A DNA stretch of 64,000 nucleotides from Sambucus nigra (Eukaryota > Streptophyta > Magnoliopsida > Dipsacales > Adoxaceae). Where the stretch lies: NCBI GenBank assembly GCA_949130495.1, contig OX422214.1, forward strand, positions 254,328,187 through 254,392,186, read 5' to 3'. Position numbers and translations under genes: made by a program. The notes under the pieces were generated by a model, which saw only the letters and a program-made list of their open reading frames with translations, was not told the origin of the DNA and searched no databases. Below, piece by piece: positions 12,707 through 24,313 of this stretch; positions within the stretch are counted from its first letter, which is position 1, and each line of letters begins with the position of its first letter.

Positions 12707-14006
12707 TGAGTAGCTAGGTCGGGGATTGAGATTAGTTGAACCATGGTTAAGGTTTTATAAAAAGAAGGATTTCCATATTTTAGATATTGCCCAAGGGCCT
12801 ATACAATAATACGATATAAGTATATTCCGCGTCTTTCGACACGCCAAACAAACACCTTATGTTTAGGACACAAGGCCTCAACCAATACAATACTCTAGCC
12901 AATACCTAGTTCTCAAAACTAGCACAACTATGAGCTAAACTATCCGCTCCACGTAAATCTACCAAACTCTGAACCTCTCAGTTATGAAATTCCTCTACAT
13001 CACATCAACACTTTTATATAAAAATAAATTCTTCCCTCATTGGGATACTAAAACTTCCCTACTATTTCATTATGAAAAGGTGTATCATCTCCAAAGATGC
13101 CATACAAAGGCCACACTTGCTCATTTACTCCTCTAGGAAAATTCCATACACCCTAGCGGTGTAGCGGCTAGCTACTCATCACACCTCAACACCTCACACG
13201 CGACGTTCCCAATATCGCACAAAACGTAACTTAAACCCAAAGAAAGGTATTTTACCCTACTTCCATAATCTAATGGTTTCCCCTCGTCCTAGAATCTCAA
13301 CTCAAGGTCCTCAACTTCTTCCAGGAAAATCATTATCCCTAAGCCTATTTCTTCACAAGAGAAACATCTTCCTCAAAATCTTTCCTAACCATATCGAAGG
13401 TCAAGGCGCGATTGTAACTGCCGAAAAACTCCCTCGGTCTTACACAACGAAACTGAGTCTTCAAAGGCATTCTCCCTCATCCTAGAAGGCGATAGTCCTG
13501 ATATTGGGACAACTCCACCTACCTCACCTCGGTAAGAGTCACCAACATTAGGTTTCCTAACGAAGGTTAACAGATTCTCAATCTAAACCCCCCAAGGAAT
13601 ACACTACATGCCTCTCCTCGGATTTACCTTAATAAGACCAAGATTCGCCATTCGAGTAAATTTCCTTTCTTACTCAACTACCGATAAATCACCTCGAACC
13701 ACTGCTAGAAATCTCCTCAATAACTCCTCCAAAATCGGGGAAAACAAATACCCCCGATTACAGCGTACCCAAGATATGATATGGTTATTGTACTTCTAAT
13801 CCTATCCTTTCCTAGACGATAAAATCTAGGCGATGTCTGAAACGAAACAAGAGCAATTGTTATCAGAACGTCAGTCGAGTGAATACACTTCACAGAAGAA
13901 AACAATGCAGTGAACACAACAGTCCTATTTATAGGGCTTTATGTCAAGAACGTTAACGGAAGAATGCAGAAAACTCACACAGATACTAAGGACTCTAGAA
14001 CCTGAT

Positions 14007-14018
14007 GCTCTGATACCA
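14007..14018 (-). other. Primer-binding site, element 2
   Basis: On the minus strand this reads TGGTATCAGAGC, the initiator-Met tRNA PBS, two bases from the LTR end at 14021. Confidence 0.93.
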
Positions 14019-14020
14019 TC

Positions 14021-15017
14021 TATAACAATCCGCCTAAAATAATAACAGGTGGCCAACCCTATACTATATTAAATCAGGAGTTTCAGATGGTCCAGTCTCA
14101 ACATCAACTGTCGGTATACATAACACAGGACTAACTATCCGATATCATAATAGGCTTGATGTTAAAATAAATTAAAACATACAACATACCACGACCTAAC
14201 ACTGTAACACTACGAATAAAGGAAAGAAAGATGCAGGAAAGGACTATAAAAATGAAATGTTATAACTATTAATGAATATGCCATAAGGAGATAAACCCGA
14301 ATAAGCTGTCGGGTCACAGCCAATACAACAACTGAAATGGAATAAATATAAATATGTATATAAATATCCCTTGGGTACAAAACTCGATATACAACATGAA
14401 TCCTACCTAGAATTTTAAAAGGAGGAAGCGACTACCAGATACATCCCGCAACAGTCCGCACATGACACGACTCCCAAGACTCTGGATAGAAGGTCATTCG
14501 GCGTCCCTGCGGTGGGATACCTGTGGTAATATATATATATATACAAGCGGGAGAGAAAAGTAAACGAGTCAGAACCCAAATTGTGAAAAATATTTAGCAA
14601 GTGTGTTAACCGTGCATAATAATTATCGGTGCACTTATTTCATAATTAAAAGTGGAATCGCACTCTCGTGGAACCCCAACTCACCTCTCATCTAAAGGCG
14701 CGCACCTATTCGCGTCCTCAAATTTTAGTTAATTTACCCCCTTTATTAAGACAACCTAACTTATCATAGGCCTAGACTATACCCACGAGAATTTCCTTCC
14801 TAACTTAACCCAAGAATCCACCTCTTTTCTAAACACAGTTAACTATTTATTTTCAATCATATGAGCCTTATTAGGCCTAGTGGATTCTAGTTCATACATT
14901 AACCATATATAATTTAATAAGTTACCCAATATGCATTGGGTTTGAAACATCGAATTTAATTTCTAATTAATAAGCATGCAAAACTATTATTGACACAAAT
15001 TCTCTCCAATTTCAACG
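14021..15017 (-). mobile_element. Element 2: 5' LTR, truncated
   Basis: Only the 997 bp next to the PBS remain. The terminal CA has become TA (minus strand GTTATA). Homology with 8775-9405 stops at about 15016, after which family-G sequence begins, so most of the LTR was deleted or replaced by illegitimate recombination. Confidence 0.85.
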
Positions 15018-16618
15018 CTGACACACATTGTGAAAACTATGTATTTACGTTGACTATGTAACGGTGTGAATATAATTGAGAGAGAATATGGTATAGCTTA
15101 TGTGATATCTACTTGGCAAATAAAATAAAGTAAAATACATTTGTAGATCTTTTCGATACGGAGAAGAGGTGAATAGTGACTAGCGTCACTTTCGAAATGT
15201 TTCTGCTAGAAACAGAGCCGATTCGACTCTTGGTCAAAACATAAAAGTTGTAGATCTTTTCGATACGATCGCGTGGGCGCTGACCGCGTATTTTTCTGAT
15301 TTTTTTTATTTGATATGATTTTTCTAAGAAAGGAGTTTCAAGGTTGAAATCATTAACTCGAAAATCAAACCGGAAATTGGAAAAATAAAGTTTAAAATTG
15401 TTTGGAGGTAAATATTTGGGGCTCCTAAAAATAGTGTGGAGACTTCTAAATATATTTTTTTGAGTAAGGCATGTACCTTGGGTTAGTTGAAAGTAAAATC
15501 CAAGACTTACCCAAATAGGGGTGTTCGTTAGGAATAATACTTAAAGAGGAATTTAGGTTGGTAATTTTATACAAGTAATTGTGCGCGTAGAAAAAGTAGT
15601 TATATACCGACCTTGGTTAAGTAAAATCCTGCGAGGTGACTAGGATGAAATTTAGAATACGTACTACAATAATGAAATTTCTATAAGCGTCTGTGGACGA
15701 CGATTATTATAAGTGAGGAGATACCTAAGGAATTAAGAGAAGTAGTGTGTATGCTATTTAATTATTATGAACTGGTACATTCGGGAATTAATTGTACAAA
15801 TCTTTATGACGTGATTAAGGAGTGATTTGAATATTAAATAAGAGAGTACGTATTGGGGTAGTATTTTAAGTGTAAGAATGTTTATATTATTAAGAAAGGG
15901 AACACTTGAGGTTATTGGCTATTGCTATAGAGTTTGGAAATTATAGCCATAATTTATTGAGAAGTGATTTAGATTGTATAGAAGATATCGTTAAATTATA
16001 TATAATATAAGATGAATAAATATAATGATGTTATTGGTAGTTTCATCATGCGATAAGAAAAACTTGGAAATAATGTATTGAGGATTGGTTATATTTGATA
16101 AATGCGTAGGATATTCGAGATATAAATATACTACATATGGAATTTATTATATGCGCTATGCGTATGCCCTGATATTAATACATATATGGTTTAAATAAAT
16201 ACCTATGGGGAATTATGTATAGGAAAGATAAATACATATCGTTATCATGTGGTTGTATAAATACCTCATTGATGTTATATTTATATAGGTGGAATGTTTG
16301 CCTTTATTATTTTTTATTATGTGTATGACATACCTATCATACTTTCTATCACGGGAGGACGGCTTTCGAAAGAAGACAATCTTATCTTGTGTTGCCTTCG
16401 GGGGAATTTAGATTTGGTACCTTAAGAACATAGGACCGTGAAGGGATTAATTGTGAGTCGATAAGTCTGCTGACTATGGGAGCGTAGGTATGTGCGTGAC
16501 CCATTGATATGTGAACTATGTTCGCCTCCAATATGTGTGATTTGTATCGTTACAGTTCCTGAGTGATTCGGGACGCGTGATCCTTGTGTACGAGATATAC
16601 TTGTATTTGATAGCAGAG
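15018..16618 (+). mobile_element. Fragment of LTR family G
   Basis: From about 15046 this aligns closely, with few differences, to 62576-64000, the downstream part of split LTR G. It holds the shared block CTATCACGGGAGG (about 16345) and the TTTTCGATACG module seen also in F. Both ends are broken: the left at a short filler against element 2, the right at GATAGCAGAG where LTR B begins. No gene was seen. Confidence 0.82.
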
Positions 16619-17538
16619 TGTGACAACCCGTGATCTGAGATAAGGGGTGGCCAGCCCGATACTCAAACGTAACAGGAATCATGGATGGATATCATTCTCA
16701 GCATCACAAAAATAAACTGAGTATACGGGAAAACCACCCAATAAATCAGAAAACGGGTTGCCAAAAAGTTTAGAAATTTAAAACCAGTTAAGAAATTTAA
16801 TTTAAACAACCCAATCTGACAAGAAAGTGGAATTCTAAAAGAGTATATATATAATATAACTAAAACGAATGTACACAAGAGGACCGAATAGGCTGTCGGT
16901 CCATAGCTACATACAAAGTATTACAACAGTTTAATATCTTATGTAATACATTCATTAATCAAATACAAAAGTTTGGGCCACACACCCGAGTTAAGTCCCG
17001 ATCATATCTAGAATACAAAGATGAAAACGCCTAGTTCAATGTCCTGTAATAATCCGCAAAATCTTACAGCCAACGGAATAGGAATAATCATAACGGGCGT
17101 CCTTGCGGTGGAGCACCTGAGCGGATACAATCATATACACAACAAGGAAAAATAAACCGGTCAGGGCCGGGTTTTATATGATCACCAGAAGAAATAAAAA
17201 GCATGATAGGTATGAACAGTTATGCATGAATGACAAGGATGATAATATGGCATGATAACTAGAATGTTAAACTTACATTACAATTTAAGATAATTTAACT
17301 AATTATGAAATGTAACACAATTACAAAAGAGAATTTAAAAGTAAATAACTTTAATTTAAAACCCTTGCTCATTAATCCAATTACCATATCCTTCTTACAT
17401 TCCTTATTAGGAATAAAACCATTTATTCAGTTTAATCAAGAAGATATAATTTCCCTTCATTAATTAAAACTTTCCATCATTAATCATCATTTCCATTTTT
17501 ATCTTTCCATTCCTTAATAGGAATACAAGTTCTATCAA

Positions 17539-17633
17539 GTGCTCTTTATGGCACATATCTCAATCACATGCTCTTTACGACACGTATCCATGCTCTTTAT
17601 GGCATATATATATCCATCAAGTCCCACTTGATG
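17539..17633 (-). repeat. Tandem microhairpins in LTR B
   Basis: GTGC-TCTTTATG-GCAC (17539-17554), ATGC-TCTTTATG-GCAT (17590-17605) and CATCAAGT-CCC-ACTTGATG (17615-17633) are inverted repeats with short loops. Element D carries equivalents with compensating base changes. Confidence 0.75.
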
Positions 17634-18489
17634 CAGAAAAGTTATATTCCCATACATATAACGATTCTAAAACCGCCCCTCCGAATTTCCCCACAGGGCG
17701 CGCCCCTAAATGACCATCATCTTCCAGGGCCTATCTATACAAGACAACCTGGGCACCTATCGCGATACGTCAGGAAGCGGCCATATGCCTGCGGGAGAGT
17801 CAAGACCACACCCGGAATCTCCTCACCAGCGTAGAAAACAAATAAAAACCCCGCATATTTCCTAGGACTATATCCACCCTGCATTCATTAGCCAGGGGGC
17901 ATCACCAAGCACGCGAACTTCCCTTATGATGTCATTTAGAGAGGTGTGTTTTAGTAAATTAACATTTACATTTTTAAATCTCATCATCATATTCAATATT
18001 CATTACCAATTTCCATTTCCATTATCCATGTGATTGGTTCTTTTTATTTGAATCTAACATCATTAAACAACTGGGTTCATCTTATTTGAACCTATCATCT
18101 TTAAACAAATTTGGGTTCATATTATGCGAACCTATTCCCGTTGAATATTATCATTGATATTCCTCATATTTCAAGTTCCGGCTTAGTCGCCAAATAGACA
18201 TTATGATCCTACAATTCCTAAAGTTCATAGTATTCCGATAAGCCCCTAAGTCTACAAGAATGGGCATTTAACTTCCTAACTCCTAAAAATTTAATTAAGA
18301 GGAGTAATGCTTTAACATTACTTTAAACCTCCCTGGAATAAACCCCAGATGACCCAATTCTAGTCTAGGGTGGCGACCAAACTCAACTAATACTCTAGGA
18401 CTCTAAGTTTACTTCATTCAAGAAGGTTACTAGGTACTAATCCTAAAAAAAAGGATGAAAGTTAAAAAGGAAAATAACACAAAACTGCA

Positions 18490-18700
18490 GAAACCGAATC
18501 GATTCTCCCTAAGGGCCGAATCGGTTCGCCCTAGGGAATCGATTCGCTCTGAAAGCGAATCGGTTCGGAAGAAAATTTCAAGTTTCTGCAAATGCCGAAT
18601 CGATTCGGCCTTAACCCGAATCGATTCGGGAACACAGACCTGGGAAGCTGCTTCTATACGAATCGATTCGCCCTAGGGGCCGAATCGATTCGCCCCTGCG
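18490..18700 (-). repeat. AATCGATT palindrome cluster in LTR B
   Basis: About nine sites of the form CGAATCGATTCG or a variant (some CGAATCGGTTCG) lie about 860-1070 bp from the LTR start on the minus strand. Confidence 0.9.
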
Positions 18701-19559
18701 AAAATGCCAAGAATGGCTATGGAGTCTTGAACTCCAAATTTTCTACCCAAACTCAAAACCAAACAATCCAAGCTCATAAATTCCAACCCATACATCATAA
18801 ATAAATCTATCCACCATCATCAACAACATTTATCATCCAAATCAATTTCTAAGGGTTTAATACCCATAAATCCAACAAAAGCCTAAAATGATTAAACACA
18901 ACTAATTCACAACTATCAACACTAATTATTCTACTTAAATCACATAGTAGCAAGTAGATAACTTGGCTTAAGCTTGCAAGAATCTGATTTGATGAAGAAG
19001 AAAGTAACAATCCAAGCTTGAATCTCCAAATCTCTCTCTTTTTCTCCCAAGTTCTCTTCCTCTCTCTACTCTCTCTAGGGCTCAATTTTGTTTTAAGAGA
19101 AATGAGGGATAATAATAAGGCTAGCAAGACTAAATCGGGGCATTAGTATAAAATGCCCAACTTAAATCACTAATATGCGATAAGGTGATACGCAACTACA
19201 CATTTAAGCTATAACCAGTCAAAAGTGCCCGAAATACCAAAATGCAATATGGCACTTATTTTGACTGTCTCGCACATACCGGGACTGACTACCCCTCCAA
19301 ATTATCATTCGGAAATTTTATAACTCATTTTAATTTCCGGTTTCATATTAAACCAAAATGTCATTTTATATCTTATGACACCATAAATCACCACATGGAT
19401 ATTTTTACCTACTCACAAGGTAACTATACAACAATTTAGTAAATATTATCCTTTTTTCATATTAAATTAATATCTACTCCACATTCTGACATTTTATAAT
19501 TAATTACTACACATAGTAAATAAATATAAAATGGGCTCTCGAAAGTGAGGGTTGTTACA

Positions 19560-20701
19560 ACTATCAGAATCAATAATCGTTTGAGCTATTTTTAATTGCC
19601 AGCTATATTTGTAGGAATCTTCTCCCGCTCATATCACATCTTACACGGACTTTAACCCACTTGCATCCAGAAAAATAATAGAGCTCCATAAAAAAGTAAT
19701 TATTATAATTTATTTCTTCTGAGATTGCTTATCTTTTGTCCCGGTGAGTATTTCTTTCTTAAAATCACATTGATAATTTAACATGTTTTTATAATTTTCT
19801 GTAAAGTTAATATATATTCGCCAAATCCAATGTTTGAAACGGTTAACTAGATTGGATTGTAATATGGTTAATGGGAGCAGTTACGTAGTTAAGATCATAA
19901 GTAAATTACCATTAATAATAAAAAAAATATAGTTTATACTCCGAAGACAATAGTTAACTCATTGAAGCATGCCACATCCACTCCTCATTCATATTGTATT
20001 AATAGTCTCTATTTAAAAATGACACATTGTGGGTGTTTGAGTAATTCTTGCGATACTTTGTCATCACAATTAATAGGTGATGCCATATTTTTTTCCAAAA
20101 AATAAGTAAAGAAAGAATAAATAATATTGCACATTCATGTAATGCAATAATAACATATTTATTATTTTTTTCTTTTTATATATTTTCAACATATAGTATA
20201 TCCTTTTCGAAGCCAACATCAACTTCACAACTAGTAATTTGTTCATGCCTCCATATAGTCACAACATATGTGAATGGCTACTGCTCATTCCGACAACATA
20301 ATCATAGCCACCATTCTTAATACTAAATTATACGTGATATTTACCTACACTACAATTTATTTATCTTTAATTCATATTTGACTAGTTTCAATTTGGTAAA
20401 TGGGGTTACTATCACCGTCTGAATATTATTCCGATACTTATAATTTTAAAGTGTTCTTAATTAATCAATGTTCTCTCTCATCATACCCCACATGCAAGAC
20501 CTTTCATATACAACAACAGTTACGATTATATTAATGTATAAATATAAAATAGTTCAAATTACAATTGTTCTCTTTTTACATGGTCTTTCCAATATATTTT
20601 CTAGAAGACATTATTGAAAATTCACCTTTATCTAGATAATCTTTCCCACGTGGCTAATAAAATGGTTTGATTTGATACGTGAGAGATTTTATTCATTTCG
20701 A
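19560..20701. other. AT-rich low-copy stretch, no gene seen
   Basis: About 1.1 kb of AT-rich sequence between LTR B and solo LTR C. I see no coding sequence, RNA gene or repeat of note. It ends in the left target-site copy TTCGA (20697-20701). Confidence 0.6.
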
Positions 20702-21431
20702 TGTGACACCCCGCCTACTAAAATAATAGGTGGCCAGCCCAATACTCTAATAATCACACGAATCATAGATGGTCCATTCTCAGCATCACTGTCGATTAAA
20801 ATAATAGTACGAGATAACCACGAATCATTTTAGAAAACGGACTGTCAATTTAAAAATATAGTAAGTAAAATAAAAACACTTGGACAATCACATTTGTAAA
20901 AACGGTGGATATCAAAAATCGATAATGAAGAACGACAAATATCATAAATAATCACCGAATAAGATGTCGGTGAACAGACCGATACAAATAATTTCACAGA
21001 GTATTTCATTTCAATATTTATAATATAATAAGTGAGTGCAACACTGGGGCAACACGCCCGAATAAATAAACTGAACATAACTAGAGTACAATGAAAAGTA
21101 GTGTCTAATACAAATAACCAACAACATAAGCAATATGTTGTAGCTCCTTGACAACCGGAATGAAAATGTAAATACGGGTGTCCATGCGGTAGAGAACCTG
21201 TACGGCAAGTAGTATATGCAGAAACAAGAAATATAAATGGGTCAGGGCCCGGTTTTATATGATTCCCATGTGACTAAAATGCATGACAGATAAGTGCGTA
21301 ATTCTCTCGCAATTAACAATAAATTTCTCACCTCTCAATCTAAAAGCAACCTAGCGCAATATCCATGAGTTGATCTAGTTAACCCAAAGTACTAAGGGCT
21401 AACTTCTCCCTATTCTAAACACTATGCCCTA

Positions 21432-21490
21432 TTCGTGCGTGGGGTGTCTCGCAGAGCAAAATCCAAACAAGGAACCCCCCGATACACTAC
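21432..21490 (-). repeat. Hairpin module copy 4 (solo LTR C)
   Basis: On the minus strand the outer arms are GGGG and CCCC. The inner stem is TTGC/GCGA with one T-G wobble. The core matches the other copies. Confidence 0.83.
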
Positions 21491-21888
21491 TACTTAGGCA
21501 AGGTTGATCGTTGAGATCCATTAGACCCTAAGCACGAAATTAATATGTATGTAAGTGAGTGCATATCATCTACAACTACTCACGGAAATATAAGTAAATC
21601 CATTCACCATCTAAATCATCATTCCCATTCCTTTCTTTAGGAATATATATAAATGGTACAACATTTTATCAAATGTTTACCGTGTCAATTTCATAACTCA
21701 ATATGTACCGTTCCTATTTCTTTCTTAGGAATATACATAAATGGTACAACATTTTATCAAATGTTTACCAATTTCACATTTATACAATTTCTTTACCGAT
21801 TTTATTTCCTTTCTTCCATCCAGGAAGAATACATTTTTAAAGCAAGTTTTATTAACATAAAAATCCTTTAACTTTGTTCATAAAATCC

Positions 21889-21994
21889 CACTTCCTTTCT
21901 TCCATCCAGGAAGTGTAAATCAAAAGTCATTTTTATTAGCATAAAAATACTTTTGTACCATATATCCCATTTCCCTTCTTCTATCCAGGAAATG
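21889..21994 (-). repeat. Compensated hairpin pair in LTR C
   Basis: Two hairpins lie in series. CACTTCC (21889-21895) pairs with GGAAGTG (21909-21915); CATTTCC (21968-21974) pairs with GGAAATG (21988-21994). The third base pair changed from C-G to T-A with pairing kept. Confidence 0.8.
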
Positions 21995-22802
21995 TAATTA
22001 AAGTCAATTCATTATCATGAATTGCTTTAATAATCTAAGACCGTCCCTCCGGGTTTCCCCACTGGACGCACATCTAAATGGCTATCATCTTCTAGGGCCT
22101 ATCTATACAAGATAACCTGGGAACCTACCAACGTCGGGAAGCGTCCATATTTCCTGCGAGAAAGTCAAGACCACACCCAGAATCTCCTAACCAGCAAAGT
22201 ATAAAAAAATGCCCATATTGCCTAGGGACTATATCCACCCTGCGTTCATTAGTCAGGGGGCTTCACCACATGCACACAACTTCCCTTATGATAGCGATTT
22301 AGGGAGGTGTGTAACCATAAGTTAACACTTATGAAAATCATTACTTTTTCCTTTGAAAACATCAAATTTTGCATTCTCAAATCATTTTCACTTATTCATT
22401 TAATACCACGTATTATCATATGTTTTTCTTATTCTTAGTGTCATATTTATTAATGGTTAAGACCCAAAGTACCATAAACCTCAAACTAGTCTCCAAGAGT
22501 TCATAAAATTTCACAAACCCTCAAAGTAAGCCTCCTTCAAGGAGTATCTCCCAAGAGTCTCAACTTTCGCATTTTATCTCCAATTTTATCTTTCGGTAAC
22601 TTCCTATATCGTTAGGGTATTTGCTTATACAAACTAGCCCTCGGGTAAGCCCAATGATCCCATTAAATCCTAGGGCATTAGTCTACCCAAAACCGCCCTC
22701 TAGGACTCCCCATTAATCCCTAAAGGAAGGTCCCTAACCGTGGACCTAAAAGAAAAAAAAAACTAGAAATCAAACTTAGAAAAATCTCACAAAAACAGGG
22801 GA

Positions 22803-23012
22803 ACCGAATCGATGCGCCCCTGGGCCGAATCGATTCTCCCTTGCAAATCGATTCGCTGAACAGCCGAATCGATTCGGTGAGAAAAACTGACTATCTGTAA
22901 TTGTCCGAATCAATTCGGTCTTAACCTGAATCGATTTGGTCTGCCAGACCTGTAGCCTACCCCTTATCCGAATCGATTCGCCCCTAGGGTCTAATCGATT
23001 CGGTCCTGAAAT
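22803..23012 (-). repeat. AATCGATT palindrome cluster in LTR C
   Basis: About eight AATCGATT-centred sites, several the full CCGAATCGATTCGG, others decayed by single changes. The context ACAGGGGAACCG matches the ACAGGGGACCGG that precedes GGTCGACC sites in elements 2 and D. Confidence 0.9.
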
Positions 23013-23941
23013 TTTGCCCAGTTTGGGCTACGGGTTGTATGAACCCTAAAATCCAAAAACCTCCAATTTTTTATTTTACCCAACATCAACAACAACAATT
23101 CAACCCAAATCATTCCTACACCATTAACAACTAATAATTTATCCTCAAATCAAATTCAAACTAAGGTTTAAGGGATTTATCATCAAAATCAACAAATATC
23201 CATTAATGGTTTAAATCTCCAAAACTTAACTACACATGCAATTTATCACATTAAATCAACATCTAGCAAGTAAGAAACTTGCCTCGAGTTTGTCGTCTCT
23301 GATTCCTCCTCCGGTAGCAACGGAAATCCGGCCCAAATCTCCATTTTCTCTCCTTTTCTCCATTTCTCCCAACTCTCTCTTCTCTCTCTCTCCTTTGGCT
23401 TTTCTCACAAATGAAGAAAGAAAAAGGGGTGGGGGACTTAAACGGGTCTTAAAACATAAATTCCCTCCTTTAATTGCTAATACGCCATTAAAATGACTCG
23501 TAACCACTTAATTGAGTCAAAATGCGTTAAAAGTGCCCGACACCCAAAAATACAACATGGCACTTATATCAACTGTCTCGACTATTCTAAAAACATCCGC
23601 ACCCCCTATTTTGGCATTTGGGATAACGTGAACAAATTTTATGTTCTAAATTCATTTTATTTCATTAATTATACTCAGATTTATTTATAAGTCATAACCG
23701 TCGTTTTACATATAACGACGCAATATATCACAATATAATGCTATTCAGCTTCTCATACGGTAAATAGACAAAACACAGTAAATATTATCCCTTAATATCG
23801 CGGGAAACAATATTTACGCCCACTTCCCCTATTTTATAAACTTAGCCTATCGGGTAAAGTATTATAAAATAGTCGTCCAAAAATCTGGGTTGTTACATTC
23901 GATTTGTTAGTCAACGTAGGATGGTGAATTCTTTACATATA

Positions 23942-24116
23942 GAATAATGATATATACAACTACTCTTAGTACCAACCAAGTTCCGAATGTGCTTTAAATG
24001 GTTGTACAAAAGTGTAGATCCCATGTATTAAATTGTAGGTCCCATGATGGTACAATGCATTTAAAGCACAATCGGTACTGGGTTGGTACTGGGAGTTGGT
24101 GTTTGTAGCATTACCC
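23942..24116. mobile_element. Mutator-type MITE 1 with 9 bp TSD TTACATATA
   Basis: A 175 bp element with diverged terminal inverted repeats; both halves contain AGTACCAACC and GTGCTTTAAATG. Exact 9 bp duplications TTACATATA flank it (23933-23941, 24117-24125). There is no coding capacity. A 9 bp duplication and an end reading GGGTAATGCTA fit MULE-derived MITEs. Confidence 0.85.
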
Positions 24117-24133
24117 TTACATATATTGTGCAC

Positions 24134-24304
24134 GGAATATGCTAGGGAGACCCACTTCGTGGACACACTACATTAAAAGCTTATACCTTATTGTTTTGGG
24201 TCCCGCCAAGGCATCAACCAATGCAGTAAAAACTTGTACCTATTTTTGTCTTATTCATGGGTCCACGAAATGTGTCCACGAAGTGGGTCTCCCTAGCATT
24301 ACTC
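24134..24304. mobile_element. Mutator-type MITE 2 with 9 bp TSD ATTGTGCAC
   Basis: A 171 bp element with terminal inverted repeats of about 33 bp (24134-24166, 24272-24304). The inner 28 bp are identical, containing ATGCTAGGGAGACCC. Exact 9 bp duplications ATTGTGCAC lie at 24125-24133 and 24305-24313. Its left duplication overlaps MITE 1's right duplication by one base. Confidence 0.92.
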
Positions 24305-24313
24305 ATTGTGCAC

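Larger units (their letters stand above)
12322..14020 (-). mobile_element. Element 2: short non-coding interior
   Basis: The 1.7 kb between the LTRs has no recognisable gag, protease, RT or integrase on either strand. On the minus strand it starts with a PBS (14007-14018) and ends with GGACGAAATT-like sequence and a G-rich polypurine tract next to the 3' LTR. It contains one hairpin module (12648-12706). This organisation is that of a non-autonomous, LARD-like element. Confidence 0.8.
16619..19559 (-). mobile_element. LTR B, isolated LTR without target-site duplication
   Basis: This 2941 bp LTR starts TGTAACAACCCTC on the minus strand (19559) and ends GGGTTGTCACA (16619). It is related to element D's LTR. 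It contains tandem microhairpins (17539-17633) and an AATCGATT palindrome cluster (18490-18700). Flanking 5-mers are CAGAG and ACTAT, which do not match. Short ORFs rich in RFG/ESIR repeats are readings of the palindromes, not proteins. Confidence 0.87.
20702..23897 (-). mobile_element. Solo LTR C (3196 bp) with TSD TTCGA
   Basis: On the minus strand it begins TGTAACAACCC (23897) and ends TGTCACA (20702). Perfect 5 bp duplications TTCGA flank it (20697-20701, 23898-23902), so it is the product of recombination between the two LTRs of one insertion. It contains hairpin module copy 4, ATTTCC-type hairpins (about 21610-21994), an AATCGATT palindrome cluster and the GAG|GCAAGT site (donor at 23282, minus strand). 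Confidence 0.95.

Noticed and set aside
18455..18804. ORFs rich in NRFG/ESIR repeats in LTR B, with similar ones at 54108-54376 and 59999-60220
   Set aside because: Translations of CGAATCGATTCG repeats; they occur on overlapping frames and inside LTRs.
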